From the NCBI GenBank assembly GCA_018401555.1, contig JAGYKP010000083.1:79481-143480 (forward strand): a stretch of 64,000 bases of DNA, given 5' to 3'. Below the pieces are notes generated by a model. It worked only from the letters and a program-made list of their open reading frames with translations. It did not search any database and was not told the DNA's origin. This document shows, one piece after another, positions 28,063-37,815 of the stretch. This stretch comes from Halomonas sp. (GTDB lineage Bacteria > Pseudomonadota > Gammaproteobacteria > Pseudomonadales > Halomonadaceae). A program made the position numbers and the translations under genes. Numbering within the stretch: the first letter of the stretch is position 1; the number at the start of each line of letters is the position of its first letter.

Positions 28063-28199
28063 CCCGCGAAACACGCCGTTCGTCCCGCCGCCCGGCAGCA
28101 CGCCTTGACGCCCCCGAGGGGGCCCCATAGCATGGCCGGCAATCCATGGCCAGAGGGGCGCCGTCGCCCCGGCCCCAACCGACCGTCGATATCGCCTCC

Positions 28200-29199
28200 A
28201 TGCCCACCCACGCCCCAGTTTCCGACACCGCCGCACCCTCCCCGATCCACGCCGCCGTGGCCGAGGACTTTGCCGCCGTCAATCGCACCATCATGGCCCA
28301 GCTCGGCTCGCGCATCCCGCTGGTCGAGACCATCGGCCAGTACATCATCGCCAGCGGCGGCAAGCGCCTGCGCCCGCTGCCTGGTGCTGCTGGCCGCCCG
28401 TGCCCTGGACTACCGCGGCGACAGGCATATCACCCTGGCCACCCTGATCGAGTTCATGCACACCTCCACCCTGCTGCATGACGATGTGGTGGATGAGTCT
28501 CACCTGCGCCGCGGCAAGGCCACCGCCAACGATGCCTGGGGCAATGCCCCCTCGGTGCTGGTGGGCGACTTCCTCTACTCGCGCTCCTTCCAGATGATGG
28601 TCGAGGTGGGCTCCATGCGGATCATGGACGTGCTCTCCTCCGCCACCTGCGTGATCGCCGAGGGCGAGGTGCAGCAGCTCACCAACGTCGGCAACCCGGA
28701 CATCGACGAGGCCGCCTACTTCGAGACCATCCAGGGCAAGACCGCCATGCTGTTCGAGGCGGCCAGCCACAGTGGCGCCATCCTTGCCGAGGCCACCCCG
28801 GAGCAGGAGGCCGCGCTGCAGCACTACGGCCGCTACCTGGGCCTGGCCTTCCAGCTGATCGACGACCTGCTCGACTACCAGGGCGATGCCGAGGCGATGG
28901 GCAAGAACGTCGGCGACGACCTGGCCGAGGGCAAGCCCACCCTGCCGCTGATCCAGGCCATGGCCAAGGGCACCCCGGAGCAGGCCAGGGTGATCCGCCA
29001 GGCGATTCGCCGGGGTGGCCTCGACCACCTGCAGGAGGTGCTGGAGATCATCGACGCCACCGGCGCCCTGGAGTACACCCGCAGCCGCGCCGTGGAGATG
29101 GCCGACCTGGCCCTGGCCCAGCTCGAGAAGCTGCCGGCCAGCCCCTACCGCGACAGCATGGCCGAACTGGCCCACCTGGCGGTGGATCGCCAGGCGTGA
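28200..29199 (+). CDS. ispB: Octaprenyl diphosphate synthase-type polyprenyl synthetase (one frameshift)
   Basis: Trans-polyprenyl diphosphate synthase making the ubiquinone side chain. The first aspartate-rich motif is DDVVDESHLRRG and the second is LIDDLLDYQG; GGKRLRP precedes them. As sequenced the frame breaks just after KRLRPL: CC at 28380-28381 should be a single C, which restores KRLRPLLVLLAARALDYRGD. Corrected length about 332 residues. Start ATG 28200 (MPTHAPVSDT). Divergent from rplU, its usual neighbour. Confidence 0.92.
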
Positions 29200-29215
29200 A
29201 AACGCTCCGGCGGGG

Positions 29216-29243
29216 TTGCATTCCGCCGGCATTTGCGTAAACT
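29216..29243 (+). promoter_or_regulatory. Candidate promoter for tRNA-Pro
   Basis: TTGCAT, 16-base spacer, TAAACT, 40 bp before the tRNA. It overlaps a hairpin (CCGGCGG...CCGCCGG) that may end ispB transcription. Confidence 0.5.
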
Positions 29244-29282
29244 ACGCTGCGTCGATGAGGCCGAGCCCTCGAGAATCGACAT

Positions 29283-29359
29283 CGGAGTATAGCTCAGCTT
29301 GGTAGAGCGCTGCCTTCGGGAGGCAGAGGTCGTAGGTTCGAATCCTGCTACTCCGACCA
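29283..29359 (+). tRNA. tRNA-Pro (anticodon CGG)
   Basis: A 77-base cloverleaf: acceptor CGGAGTA/TACTCCG, D-arm with AGCTCAGCTTGGTAGAG, anticodon arm CTGCC-TTCGGGA-GGCAG giving anticodon CGG, T-arm GTAGGTTCGAATCCTGC, discriminator A and an encoded CCA. It lies directly after ispB. Confidence 0.95.
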
Positions 29360-29436
29360 ACGAATTCAAGGCCTTGCGGATCGCTCCGCGGGGCGCACGT
29401 CGACCGCCCTTCTATGCTATCCGGCAGACGACCTCC

Positions 29437-29476
29437 GCCTCCCGAAGGCAGGAGTCACACTCCCGAGGCAGCGCTC
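29437..29476 (-). repeat. Inverted partial copies of the tRNA-Pro anticodon arm
   Basis: On the minus strand CTGCCTTCGGGAGGC (29437-29451) is identical to 15 bases of the tRNA, and GAGCGCTGCCTCGGGAG (29460-29476) matches 17 of 18 tRNA bases with one deleted. They lie about 80-115 bp downstream of the tRNA in the opposite orientation. Confidence 0.5.
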
Positions 29477-29490
29477 AGGGCATGAAGCCG

Positions 29491-29943
29491 TCAGGTCACC
29501 GTGATCACGCTGCAGCTGGCGGTGTGGCTGACCTTGTGGGAGACGCTGCCGAACATCATCCCGCGCACGTCGCTGAGGCCGCGGCTGCCCATCACGATGG
29601 CATCGGCGGCGACCTTCTCGGCCTCCTCGTTGATCAACTCGGCCGGGCGCCCCTGGCGCACGCTCTCCTCCACCTCCAGGCCGCCCAGGTCGACCGCATC
29701 ACGCGCCTGCTCGATCACCTTGTGGGCCTCCTCCTTCATGCCCGCGGCGAGCTTCTCGCGCTCCGCCTCGGAGAACGGCTCCGCGGTGCCACCGGTGAAC
29801 AGACCGATATTGTCCGGCGGAAACTCCGCCACGGTCATCAGGTGCAGCTTCGCCGTCCCGCCACGCGCAGGGGCGGCGACACTCGAGCGCCTTCGACTGG
29901 CGTGCTCGGAACCGTCGAGGGGCACCAGAATGGTCTTGAACAT
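29491..29943 (-). CDS. Universal stress protein, UspA family
   Basis: A 150-residue UspA-fold protein: MFKTILVPLDGSEHA at the start and the ATP-binding loop GSRGLSDVRGMMFGSVSHKVSHTASCSVITV at the end (G-2x-G-9x-G(S/T) type). Between residues about 16 and 28 the sequence RRRSSVAAPARGG is atypical. The alternative frame reads KALEC, so a compensating pair of single-base errors (about 29880-29900) is likely. Monocistronic; role probably in stress survival. Confidence 0.85.
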   Translation of the reverse strand: MFKTILVPLDGSEHASRRRSSVAAPARGGTAKLHLMTVAEFPPDNIGLFTGGTAEPFSEAEREKLAAGMKEEAHKVIEQARDAVDLGGLEVEESVRQGRPAELINEEAEKVAADAIVMGSRGLSDVRGMMFGSVSHKVSHTASCSVITVT

Positions 29944-30064
29944 GACAAGTCTCCTGCAGTGGCGGAAAGAACCGGGGCGATGGCCCTCCCTCTCCCTTCA
30001 GCATAGTGCCCGAGCCCGCTTCGCCTTGTCCTGCGTCAAACCTCCCCCGGGCCAGGGGCCTGGG

Positions 30065-31582
30065 TCACGCCGCCCAGCCGAAGCCGAGCAGCGGCATCGC
30101 CAGGGCGAAGACCACCGCCACGATCACCACCAGCGCCGCCAGAGCCACCATGCCCCGGCGCGCACCATCTCCGCCACGCTGAGCTGGCCACTGGCGAAGA
30201 CCACGGCGTTGGGCGGGGTGGCCACCGGCAGCATGAAGGCGCAGCTCGCCGCCATGGCCACCGGCACCGAGAGCAGCAGCGGGCTGTGGCCGAGGCTGAC
30301 CGTCAGCGAGGCGGTCAACGGCAGGATGGCGGCGGCCGTTGCGGTGTTGCTGGTCATATGGCTCATCGCCATGACCACCAGGGCCACCATGGCTACCAGC
30401 CCCCAGGTCGGCCAGCTCCCGAACACGGCCAGCCCCTCGGCCACCGCCGCGGCCAGGCCGCTGGACTCGATGGCGGTCCCCAGGCTCAGGCCGCCACCCA
30501 CCATGATCAGCACGCCCCACGGCAGGTTGGCTGCGGCATCCCAGTCCATCAGGAACTGACGCTGGCGCCAGCGTGCCGGCACCACGAACAGCAGCACGGC
30601 GGCGGTCACCGCGATGCCGGCGTCGCTGAGCGGCACCTCCAGCCAGGCCTCGAGCAGCGGGCGAAACACCCAGGCCAGGGCCACCAGGACGAAGATGGCC
30701 GCCACGCGTCGCTCCGGCCGGGTCATCCGCCCCAGGTCGCGGGCCTGCTCCTCGAGCATGGCGGCGACCCCGGGCAGTTCACTGCGCCCCACCGGGTAGA
30801 TCCAGCGGGTCGAGCAGCCGCAGGCCAGCGCCAGCAGCAGCAGCGCGGGGGGCAGTGCCACCGCCATCCACTGGGCGAAGCCGATCTGGATGCCGTAGCT
30901 GTCGGCCATGAAGCCGGCCAGCAGGGCATTGGGCGGCGTGCCGATCAGGGTCCCCATGCCGCCGATATTGGCGCCCAGGGCGATCCCCAGCAGCAGGGTC
31001 AGCGCCATGTGATGGCTGCCACCCTCGCCACCGCGCTGCTTGAGCATCTCCAGCACCGAGAGGCCGATGGGCACCATCAGCGCCGCGGTGGCGGTATTGC
31101 TCACCCACATGCTCAGTGCGGCGGTGGCGACCATGAAGCTCGGCCACCAGATGATCGGGGCGGCGCCCCGCCACGCGCAGCACCAGCATGGCGATGCGTC
31201 GATGCAGCCCCCAGCGCTGGATCGCCTCGGCCAGCAGGAAGCCACCGAGGAAGAGGAATATCAGCGGGTTGGCGTAGGGGGCGGCGACCTCCTCGATGGG
31301 CGCCACCTCGAGCAGTGGCAGCAGCACCAGCGGCAGCAGCGCCGTCACCGCGATGGGCACCGGCTCGAGCACCCACCACGCGCCATCAGACGGTCAGCAC
31401 CACCACCCGCCAGGCCGATTCGGACAGCCCCTCCGGGGCACCCAGCATCAGCAGCAGCCCCGCCAGCAGCGGTCCCAGCAGCAGGCCCAGGGTCACCTTG
31501 ACTCGCTGGACCCGCGCCTGGCGCGCCTCGTGAGTGGATCGCCAGCGTCGCCGCGGCCGGAGGAATAGGACGATTCGGTCAT
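30065..31582 (-). CDS. DASS (SLC13) family sodium:anion symporter (several frameshifts)
   Basis: Inner-membrane transporter of the divalent anion:Na+ symporter family (dicarboxylate, sulphate or phosphate uptake). Two repeats of the family's SNT motif are visible: MWVSNTATAALM with GTPPNALLAGF, and HMTSNTATAAAILP with ATPPNAVVFASG. ATG 31582 has AAGGAGAT upstream. The frame changes at about 31535, 31370-31386, 31146-31152 and 30160 (GGGG short by one); after repair it runs as one protein to the C-terminal FALAMPLLGFGWAA, about 505 residues. Substrate not predictable. It follows the phospholipase-D gene by about 40 bp. Confidence 0.8.
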
Positions 31583-31624
31583 GGATCTCCTTGTCGCTTT
31601 CCAGGATCCCGGGCGACTGGCGCG

Positions 31625-33192
31625 CTAGAGCCAGCGCTCCAGGCGCAGGACCCGGCTCAGCCAGGCACGCGACCTGCGCCAGGCGCTGCCGGGTTCGCGC
31701 GTCGAGCCTCACCACCCGGCCATCGATCTCGGTCAGCCAGCCTAGCCGCCCCTTGGCGTCCCGCACCACCGCGTAGCTGAGCCCGGGGGCCGCACCGCCC
31801 TCCACCAGGGACCCGAGTCCTCGAGCAGCTGCGGCTCACGGCCAGCACGCCCACCTCGCTGTTCCACCACACCGAGCGCGGGTCGGCGTTGGCCGAGCCC
31901 ACGAAGACCCGCTCGCCGTCCACGGCCAGGGCCTTGATGTGCAGGGTCGACGTGGAGGTACCGGGTATCCCGATGGCATCCTCTTCCCTGCCTTCGTGTT
32001 CGGCCCGCAGCTCGAACAGCGCCACTCCGCTCTCCACCAGCGCGGCGCGGCGTGACGCATAGGCGCCATGGGCCATCGGCACGTCGGTGGCCTCCAGGGA
32101 GTTGGTGACCAGCACCACCTCGACGCCCGACCTCGGCCAGCGCCTGCAGCAGCGACTGCCCGCCGCCGGTGGGCACCAGGTAGGCGAGACCAGGCTGAGG
32201 CTCTCCTCGGGTTCGGCACGCGCCCAGAGCTGGCCGGCCATGGTGGTCGCCAGCGGCGGACGCCCCCGGCGGGCCGGCTTGCCGGGCGGATCCCACAGCG
32301 CCTCGGCCTCGCCCCAGCGCAGCGTGTCGACCAGCCGGCCCGCGATCCGCTTCTCCTGCCACCGGCGCAGGGCGACGAAGTAGTCGGAGTCGGCTTCCTC
32401 CCGCAGCCTGACATCCAGCGTTTCCTGGAAGGTCCGCCAGGCATCCGGCGCCGCGGCGTGGTAGCGCTGGATCGGCTGGGCCAGGCCATGGTTCCAGTAG
32501 AGATCGAAGCTCGTCGACAGCGGCAGCTGCCAGCACGGGCCCAGGGTCAGCAGGGTCGAGGTCGGCGAAGTTGTCCAGGCGCGTTGGCGCTGTAGTACTC
32601 GTCCCCCAGGTTGCGGCCGCCGACGATGGCCAGGGCGTTATCGGCGATCCACAGCTTGTTGTGCATCCGCCGATGCTGGCGTCCCAGCACCGGCAGGCTG
32701 GCCAGCATCCGGGTCACGCGGGCGTGCCGGCAGCGGGACGAAGGTAGACCCGCACCTGGATGTTGGGATGGCTGTCCAGCGCCGCCAGCCAGTCGCCCTG
32801 GCCGCAGCGCCGAAGTCGTCGAGCAGCAGGCGAACCTCGACGCCGCGCTCCGCGGCCTCGAGCACCCGCGACAGCAGCACCCGGGTGGTGAGGCCATCGC
32901 CCATCAGGTAGGTCTGGATGTCCAGGCGGCGGTCGGCGCGCAGCGTCAGCAGCGCCCGCAACGCGAAGGCATCCCGGCCGTCGGCCAGCAGGGGTGAGGC
33001 TGCCCAGGCCGGGGATGGTCCACGGCCTGTTCCGCCGCCCAGCGCCCCATGCGGGTCTGGTCGACCTCCCAGGGCGGCAGCGCGTGGGAGTGCTCCCGGG
33101 GCAGCGGGGCGGCGGCGCAGCCGGCCAGCAACAGGCCGGCAAGGGCCAGCAGCCAGGCCCACCGGCGAACCGGCGAGCACCGCCCGGGTCAC
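31625..33192 (-). CDS. Phospholipase D-family lipoprotein, cardiolipin synthase C-like (many frameshifts)
   Basis: PLD-superfamily protein with both HKD motifs: HNKLWIADNALAIVGGRN and HIKALAVDGERVFVGSANADPRS. This type (ClsC/YmdC-like) transfers phosphatidyl groups between phospholipids. The N-terminus contains a lipoprotein signal, LLALAGLLLAGC, in a frame different from the GTG start at 33192. At least six frame changes are needed (about 33150, 33000, 32810, 32735, 32590, 32155 and 31815) before the ending LSRVLRLERWL at 31625. Every fragment is well conserved in pattern, so I treat it as one gene of about 520 residues damaged by sequencing errors; real decay cannot be excluded for this non-essential gene. 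Confidence 0.7.
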
Positions 33193-33208
33193 GACGTCGT
33201 CATCGTCG

Positions 33209-33427
33209 TCAGAGTCGGCGCGCCATCGCCTTGCGCGCCCGATTACGCCGGTAGAGTCGCACCAGGGCGATCCACAGCGCCGCCACCACCATGGCCGCCA
33301 GGGTCCAGCCCTGCCAGGGACGGGCGGCCTCTCCCATCACCGTCTCCAGGGTGATGATCAGGATGAAGCCCAGCGCCTGGCTGGCGATGGCCAGGGCGCG
33401 CAGGGTGTCGAAGGCGGAGTTGGCCAT
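33209..33427 (-). CDS. Small membrane protein, 72 residues
   Basis: Unrecognised. Two hydrophobic segments (about residues 10-32 and 42-57) and a very basic C-terminus (RLYRRNRARKAMARRL). ATG 33427 has GGGAG at a good distance. It ends 17 bp before the phospholipase-D gene on the same strand, suggesting a shared transcript and perhaps a role in membrane lipid metabolism (inference). Confidence 0.65.
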   Translation of the reverse strand: MANSAFDTLRALAIASQALGFILIITLETVMGEAARPWQGWTLAAMVVAALWIALVRLYRRNRARKAMARRL

Positions 33428-33560
33428 GGCGGCTCCCGGCGGATGCTTGATGACAGTCCCGTCCGCCGGCAGTAGGCTTGGCGGGGTCCGGGATCGGCTG
33501 CGCCACAGTGTAACCGCTCGTCACTCGCTCGCCGACCCTGCCCTCAAGGAGTCACGCCCC

Positions 33561-34364
33561 ATGGATGCCATCGCCCTCGGCCCCGTCCTGCTCTCGCTGC
33601 CGCGCCTCTATGCCTTCGTCGCCGCCCTGCTGCTGCTGGGTGCCAGCGCCTGGCTGCGCTGGGCCTGCCGGGCCATCCACGCCCGCTGGTTCAATGGCCT
33701 GCTGCTGGCCTGGCTGATCGGCGCCAGGGTCGGCCATGTGGCCCTGCATCTGGACGCCTACGCCGCCGCCCCGCTGGACGTCCTCAAGCTGTGGCAGCCG
33801 GGCTATCATGGGCTATGGGGGCTGATGGCCGGGCTGATCTGGACCGGCTGGGCGCTGCGCGAGCACCTCGGCCGGCTGGTCGGTGCCATGGCCATGCTGG
33901 TGGTGGTCTCGGCACTGTGGCTGGCCACCGTCACCCTGGCGCCCTTCGGCGGCGGCATGGCGCTCAAGCAACTGCCCGACATCGCCCTGGAGGACCTCGA
34001 CGGCAACACGGTCAACCTGCGCGAGCTCGAGGGCGAGCGGGTGGTGCTCAACCTGTGGGCCACCTGGTGTCCGCCCTGCCTGCGCGAGATGCCGCTGCTG
34101 GCCGAGGCCGATGCCCGGGACGACGTCACCGTGGTGGTGGCCAACCAGGGCGAGTCGCTGCTGCAGGTGGTGCGCTACCTGGACGACCAGGAACTCGACT
34201 TCCGCTATGCGCTGCTCGACCCGCACCAGGAGCTGATGGTGCTCAGCGAGTCACCGGGGCTGCCCACCACGGTGCTGTTCGACGCCGAGGGTCGCGCCGT
34301 GGAGCGCCATGTCGGCGAGCTCACCCGCGCCCAGTTGGATGGCTGGCTGGGCCGGGAGAAGTAG
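33561..34364 (+). CDS. Membrane-anchored TlpA-like thioredoxin with Lgt-like N-terminus
   Basis: A 267-residue protein in two parts. Residues 1-125 contain four to five hydrophobic helices with an LIGARVGHVALHLDAY segment reminiscent of the Lgt (prolipoprotein diacylglyceryl transferase) fold. Residues 130-267 are a periplasmic TlpA/ResA thioredoxin domain with the redox pair WCPPC in NLWATWCPPCLREMP and the cis-proline loop GLPTTVLFD. Predicted to donate or exchange thiols in the periplasm. Start ATG 33561 has AAGGAG upstream. Divergent from the small membrane protein. Confidence 0.85.
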   Translation: MDAIALGPVLLSLPRLYAFVAALLLLGASAWLRWACRAIHARWFNGLLLAWLIGARVGHVALHLDAYAAAPLDVLKLWQPGYHGLWGLMAGLIWTGWALREHLGRLVGAMAMLVVVSALWLATVTLAPFGGGMALKQLPDIALEDLDGNTVNLRELEGERVVLNLWATWCPPCLREMPLLAEADARDDVTVVVANQGESLLQVVRYLDDQELDFRYALLDPHQELMVLSESPGLPTTVLFDAEGRAVERHVGELTRAQLDGWLGREK

Positions 34365-34401
34365 CAGGGCTATCACGGCTAATCATCCGGCAATAGCGAA
34401 A

Positions 34402-34497
34402 GGCGCCGGGGACAGGTCGAAGGGGGTCCTATGCCAGGATGGCATCGGTGGCGCCAGGGGTTCACAGCGCCCCTCGCAGACCTGTCGCCGGGAAAGC
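34402..34497 (+). repeat. Dispersed ~100-bp intergenic repeat, copy 1
   Basis: Begins GGCGCCGGGGACAGGTC and ends GACCTGTCGCCGGG, near-inverted termini, with the internal GGGGTTCACAGCGCC block. It fills the gap between the TlpA-like gene and rapA. Related copies are at 37591 (minus) and 56338 (plus). Confidence 0.8.
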
Positions 34498-34636
34498 CTT
34501 GAGCTGCGGATAGCCCTGCGAGGTAGCCCCACGCTTAAGCCGCGCCGGGCTTTGCTGTAAGATACCGCGCCCTGTCCCCGAGCCGCCCCTTTCCAGCGGC
34601 CGTGAGCGCACCCTGTTACAGCATCCTCGAGGCATC

Positions 34637-37586
34637 ATGAGCGACTTCTCCCCCGGCCAGCGCTGGATCAGCGACGGCGAGGCCGAACTGGGCCTTGGCA
34701 CCATCCTCAGCTGCGACGCCCGCAGCGTCACCGTGCTGTTTGGCGCCAGCCAGGAAACCCGCACCTACAGCAGCCGCCAGGCACCGCTGACCCGCGTGGC
34801 CTTCGGCAGCGGCGACCGCATCCGCGCCGCCGAGGGCTGGACGCTGACCGTCGATGACACCAAGGAGGTCGGCGGCCTGATCGTCTACATCGGCGAGGAC
34901 GACCAGGGCGAGCTGCGTGAACTGCCCGAGGCACGCCTGGCCGACAGCATGCAGTTCGACCAGGCCCGCGACCGCCTGCTCACCGGCCAGGTCAACCGCA
35001 ACGACTGGTTCGACCTGCGCTTCCGCACCCTGCACCACTACCACCGCGTGGAGCAGAACCCGGCGCTGGGCCTGGCCGGCCCGCGCATCGACCTGATCCC
35101 CCACCAGCTGTATATCGCCGACGAGGTCGCCCGGCGCCATGCGCCCCGCGGGTGCTGCTGGCCGACGAGGTGGGGCTGGGCAAGACCATCGAGGCGGGGC
35201 TGATCCTGCACCGCCTGCTGCTCACCGGCCGCGCCGAGCGCGCGCTGATCCTGGTGCCGGCGAGCCTGACCCACCAGTGGCTGGTCGAGCTGCTGCGCCG
35301 CTTCGCCCTTGAGGTGACCCTGCTCGACGAGCAGCAGAGCCAGGCCCACGGCGACGCCAACCCCTTCGAAGCTGGCCAGCTGGTGCTGGCCAGCCAGGAC
35401 TGGCTGTTCGCCAACCCTCATCGCCAGGCCCAGGCAGAGGCCTGCGCCTGGGACCTGCTGATCGTCGACGAGGCCCACCACCTGGACTGGAGCGAGGAGC
35501 AGGTCGGCCCCGGCTACGCCTGCGTGGAGCGCCTGGCCGCCGAGAGCGAGGGCCTGCTGCTGCTCACCGCCACCCCGGAACAGATGGGCATGGAGAGCCA
35601 CTTCGCCCGCCTGCGCCTGCTCGACCCCGACCGCTATCACAGCCTGGCTGCCTTCCGCGAGGAGGAGTCCCACTATGTGGAGGTGGCCGAGGCGATCGAC
35701 GCCCTGGAGCGCCTGCCCGGTGCCGGATGCCGACCGCGAGCGCGTCGCCGCGGTGATCGACGAGCCCGACAGCCTGGCGCTGCTCGCCACCCTGGCCAAC
35801 CCCGAGGCCGACGCGGCCCAGCGCGATGCCGCCCGCCACCAGCTGCGCGACCAGCTGCTCGACCGCCACGGCACCGGCCGGGTGATGTTCCGCAACAGTC
35901 GGCGCCACGTGGGCGGCTTCCCCGAGCGGCGCCTGCACGTCACCGAGCTGGCGCCCCCCGCCGCCTATCGCCGGGTACTGCGCAAGCTGGGCCACGACGA
36001 GGAGTACCTCGACGACCTGCTGATCGAGACCGGCCTCGACCACCCCGAGGTGCTGATCTACCTGGACGCCATGTACCGCGCCCTGGCCGATGATCCCTTG
36101 AACGGGGAGCCCTGGTGGCAGATCGACCCGCGGGTCAGCTGGCTGCTGGAGCAGCCTGGCCGATGACGCCGAAGGCGGCCTGGCCGGCGACAAGGTGCTG
36201 GTGATCGCCCATAACCGCGAGACCGCCGAGGGACTGGCCGAGGCGCTGCGCGTGCTGGGCGGCTACCACGCTCCGGTGTTCCACGAGGGGCTCGCTGGTG
36301 GAGCGCGACCGCGCCGCCGCCGCCTTCGCCGACGAGGAGGAGGGCTGCCAGGTGCTGGTGTGCTCGGAGATCGGCTCCGAGGGGCGCAACTTCCAGTTCT
36401 GCCGCCACCTGGTGATGTTCGACCTGCCGCTGCATCCCGACCAGCTGGAGCAGCGCATCGGTCGCCTGGACCGCATCGGCCAGCGCCACGCCATCGAGAT
36501 CCACGTCCCGGTATTCGCGGCCAGCCCCGGCGCGAAGCTGCTGCGCTGGTTCCGCGACGGCATGGACGCATTCAGCGCGCCCCACGGCATCGGCAACGAG
36601 ATCTTCGATGCCTTCGGCGATGCCCTGGCCGACGCCCTGCTCGACGATGAGGCCCTCGAGGAGGTGATCACGGAGACCCGGGCGCTGTTCGAGAGCCGCT
36701 TGGCCGAGCGCGAGGCCGGCCGCAACCGCCTGCTGGAGCTCAACGCCTGCCGGCACGAGCGCGCCGAGGCGGTGGCCGCGGCGATCGGCGAACTGGACGA
36801 GGACCGCGCCCTGCCCCGCTACCTGGACCTGGCGCTGGATATCTTCGGCGTCGACAGCCAGGAGCTCGGCGGCGGCATCCAGCACCTGGTGGCCGGGCCG
36901 CAGATGCTCGACGGCCTGCCGGGCCTGGCCAAGGGCGAGGAGGGCTTCTCGGCCACCTTCTCGCGCTCCGGGCGCTGGCCCGGGACGACGTCCAGCGGCT
37001 CTCCTGGGAGCATCCGATGGTGCGCGAGATAATGGGTCGCATCCTCGACGGCAGCATGGGCAACACCGCCCTGGCGCTGCTCCGGCATCCATCGCTGCCA
37101 CCCGGGCGGGTCATGGTGGAGCTGATCTACCGCACCCACTGCCCGGCGCCCAGGAAGCTGCACCTCAACCGCTTCCTGCCGCCCACCGCGGTGCGCGTGC
37201 TGCTCGACGAGTCCGGCGCCAACCTGACCGACAAGATCTCCTTCACCGGGCTTTCGAAGAACCTGCAGAAGGTCAAGAAGGCGATGGCCCGGGACCTGAT
37301 CCGCAGCCGCCTGGAGATGCTGCGCGAGCTGCTCGACCGCGGCGAGGGCGAGGCGGAACGCGAGCTGCCCTCCATCGTCGAGGCTGCCCAGGGGCGCATG
37401 CGCGAGGAGCTCGACGGCGAGCTGGCGCGCCTCACCGCCCTGGCGCGGCGCAACCCGGCGGTGCGCGACGACGAGCTCGAGGCGCTGCGCGCCGAGCGCG
37501 CCGCCCTGGACGAGGCCATCGAGGGCACCCGCCTGCGCCTGGACGCCGTGCGGGTGATCGTGACTGTAGGGGAAGAAACAAGGTAG
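34637..37586 (+). CDS. rapA: RNA polymerase-associated protein RapA (five frameshifts)
   Basis: Swi2/Snf2-type ATPase that recycles RNA polymerase. N-terminal Tudor-like domains ([18 protein letters not shown]), Walker A in [17 protein letters not shown], the DEAH box ([10 protein letters not shown]), TATPEQMG, then the helicase C domain ([26 protein letters not shown]) and the RapA C-terminal domain. Start ATG 34637. Frame changes at about 35143-35150, 35716-35718 (extra C), 36155-36156 (extra C), 36290-36297 and 36968-36972. With these corrected it is a normal RapA of about 980 residues; all domains are intact, so sequencing error is more likely than inactivation. Confidence 0.9.
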
Positions 37587-37590
37587 ACGG

Positions 37591-37776
37591 GGCTTTTCCG
37601 GCGACAGGCTTGCAAGGAGGCGCTGTGAACCCCTCCCTGGGCGCTACCGATGCCCTGCGGCGCTCTCGCATCCTGCTCCGCTTGCAGGGCCGGTGCTGGC
37701 CATCCATGGCCAGCCCGTTCGGAGGAATCCTCCTCACCCCTGGCATAGGACCTCCTCTTCAGCCTGTCCCCGGCGC
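37591..37776 (-). repeat. Dispersed intergenic repeat, copy 2 (expanded)
   Basis: Minus-strand copy of the element at 34402: the outer parts match, but about 90 extra bases sit in the middle (37652-37740), including the hairpin GCTGGCCA-TCCA-TGGCCAGC and GGAGGAATCCTCC. It fills the gap between rapA and the TIGR01777 gene, which are convergent. Confidence 0.7.
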
Positions 37777-37815
37777 TGCTGCTTGGCGCGGCCGCTTGGC
37801 TGGCCCGCTGGCCGC

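Noticed and set aside
28034-28140. Riboswitch or L21 leader structure
   Set aside because: Only a promoter is convincing; I could not fold a conserved leader by eye.
31386-31805. 139-residue minus-strand ORF as a separate gene
   Set aside because: Its first half is the C-terminus of the phospholipase-D protein and its second half the N-terminus of the DASS transporter; it arises only from frameshifts.
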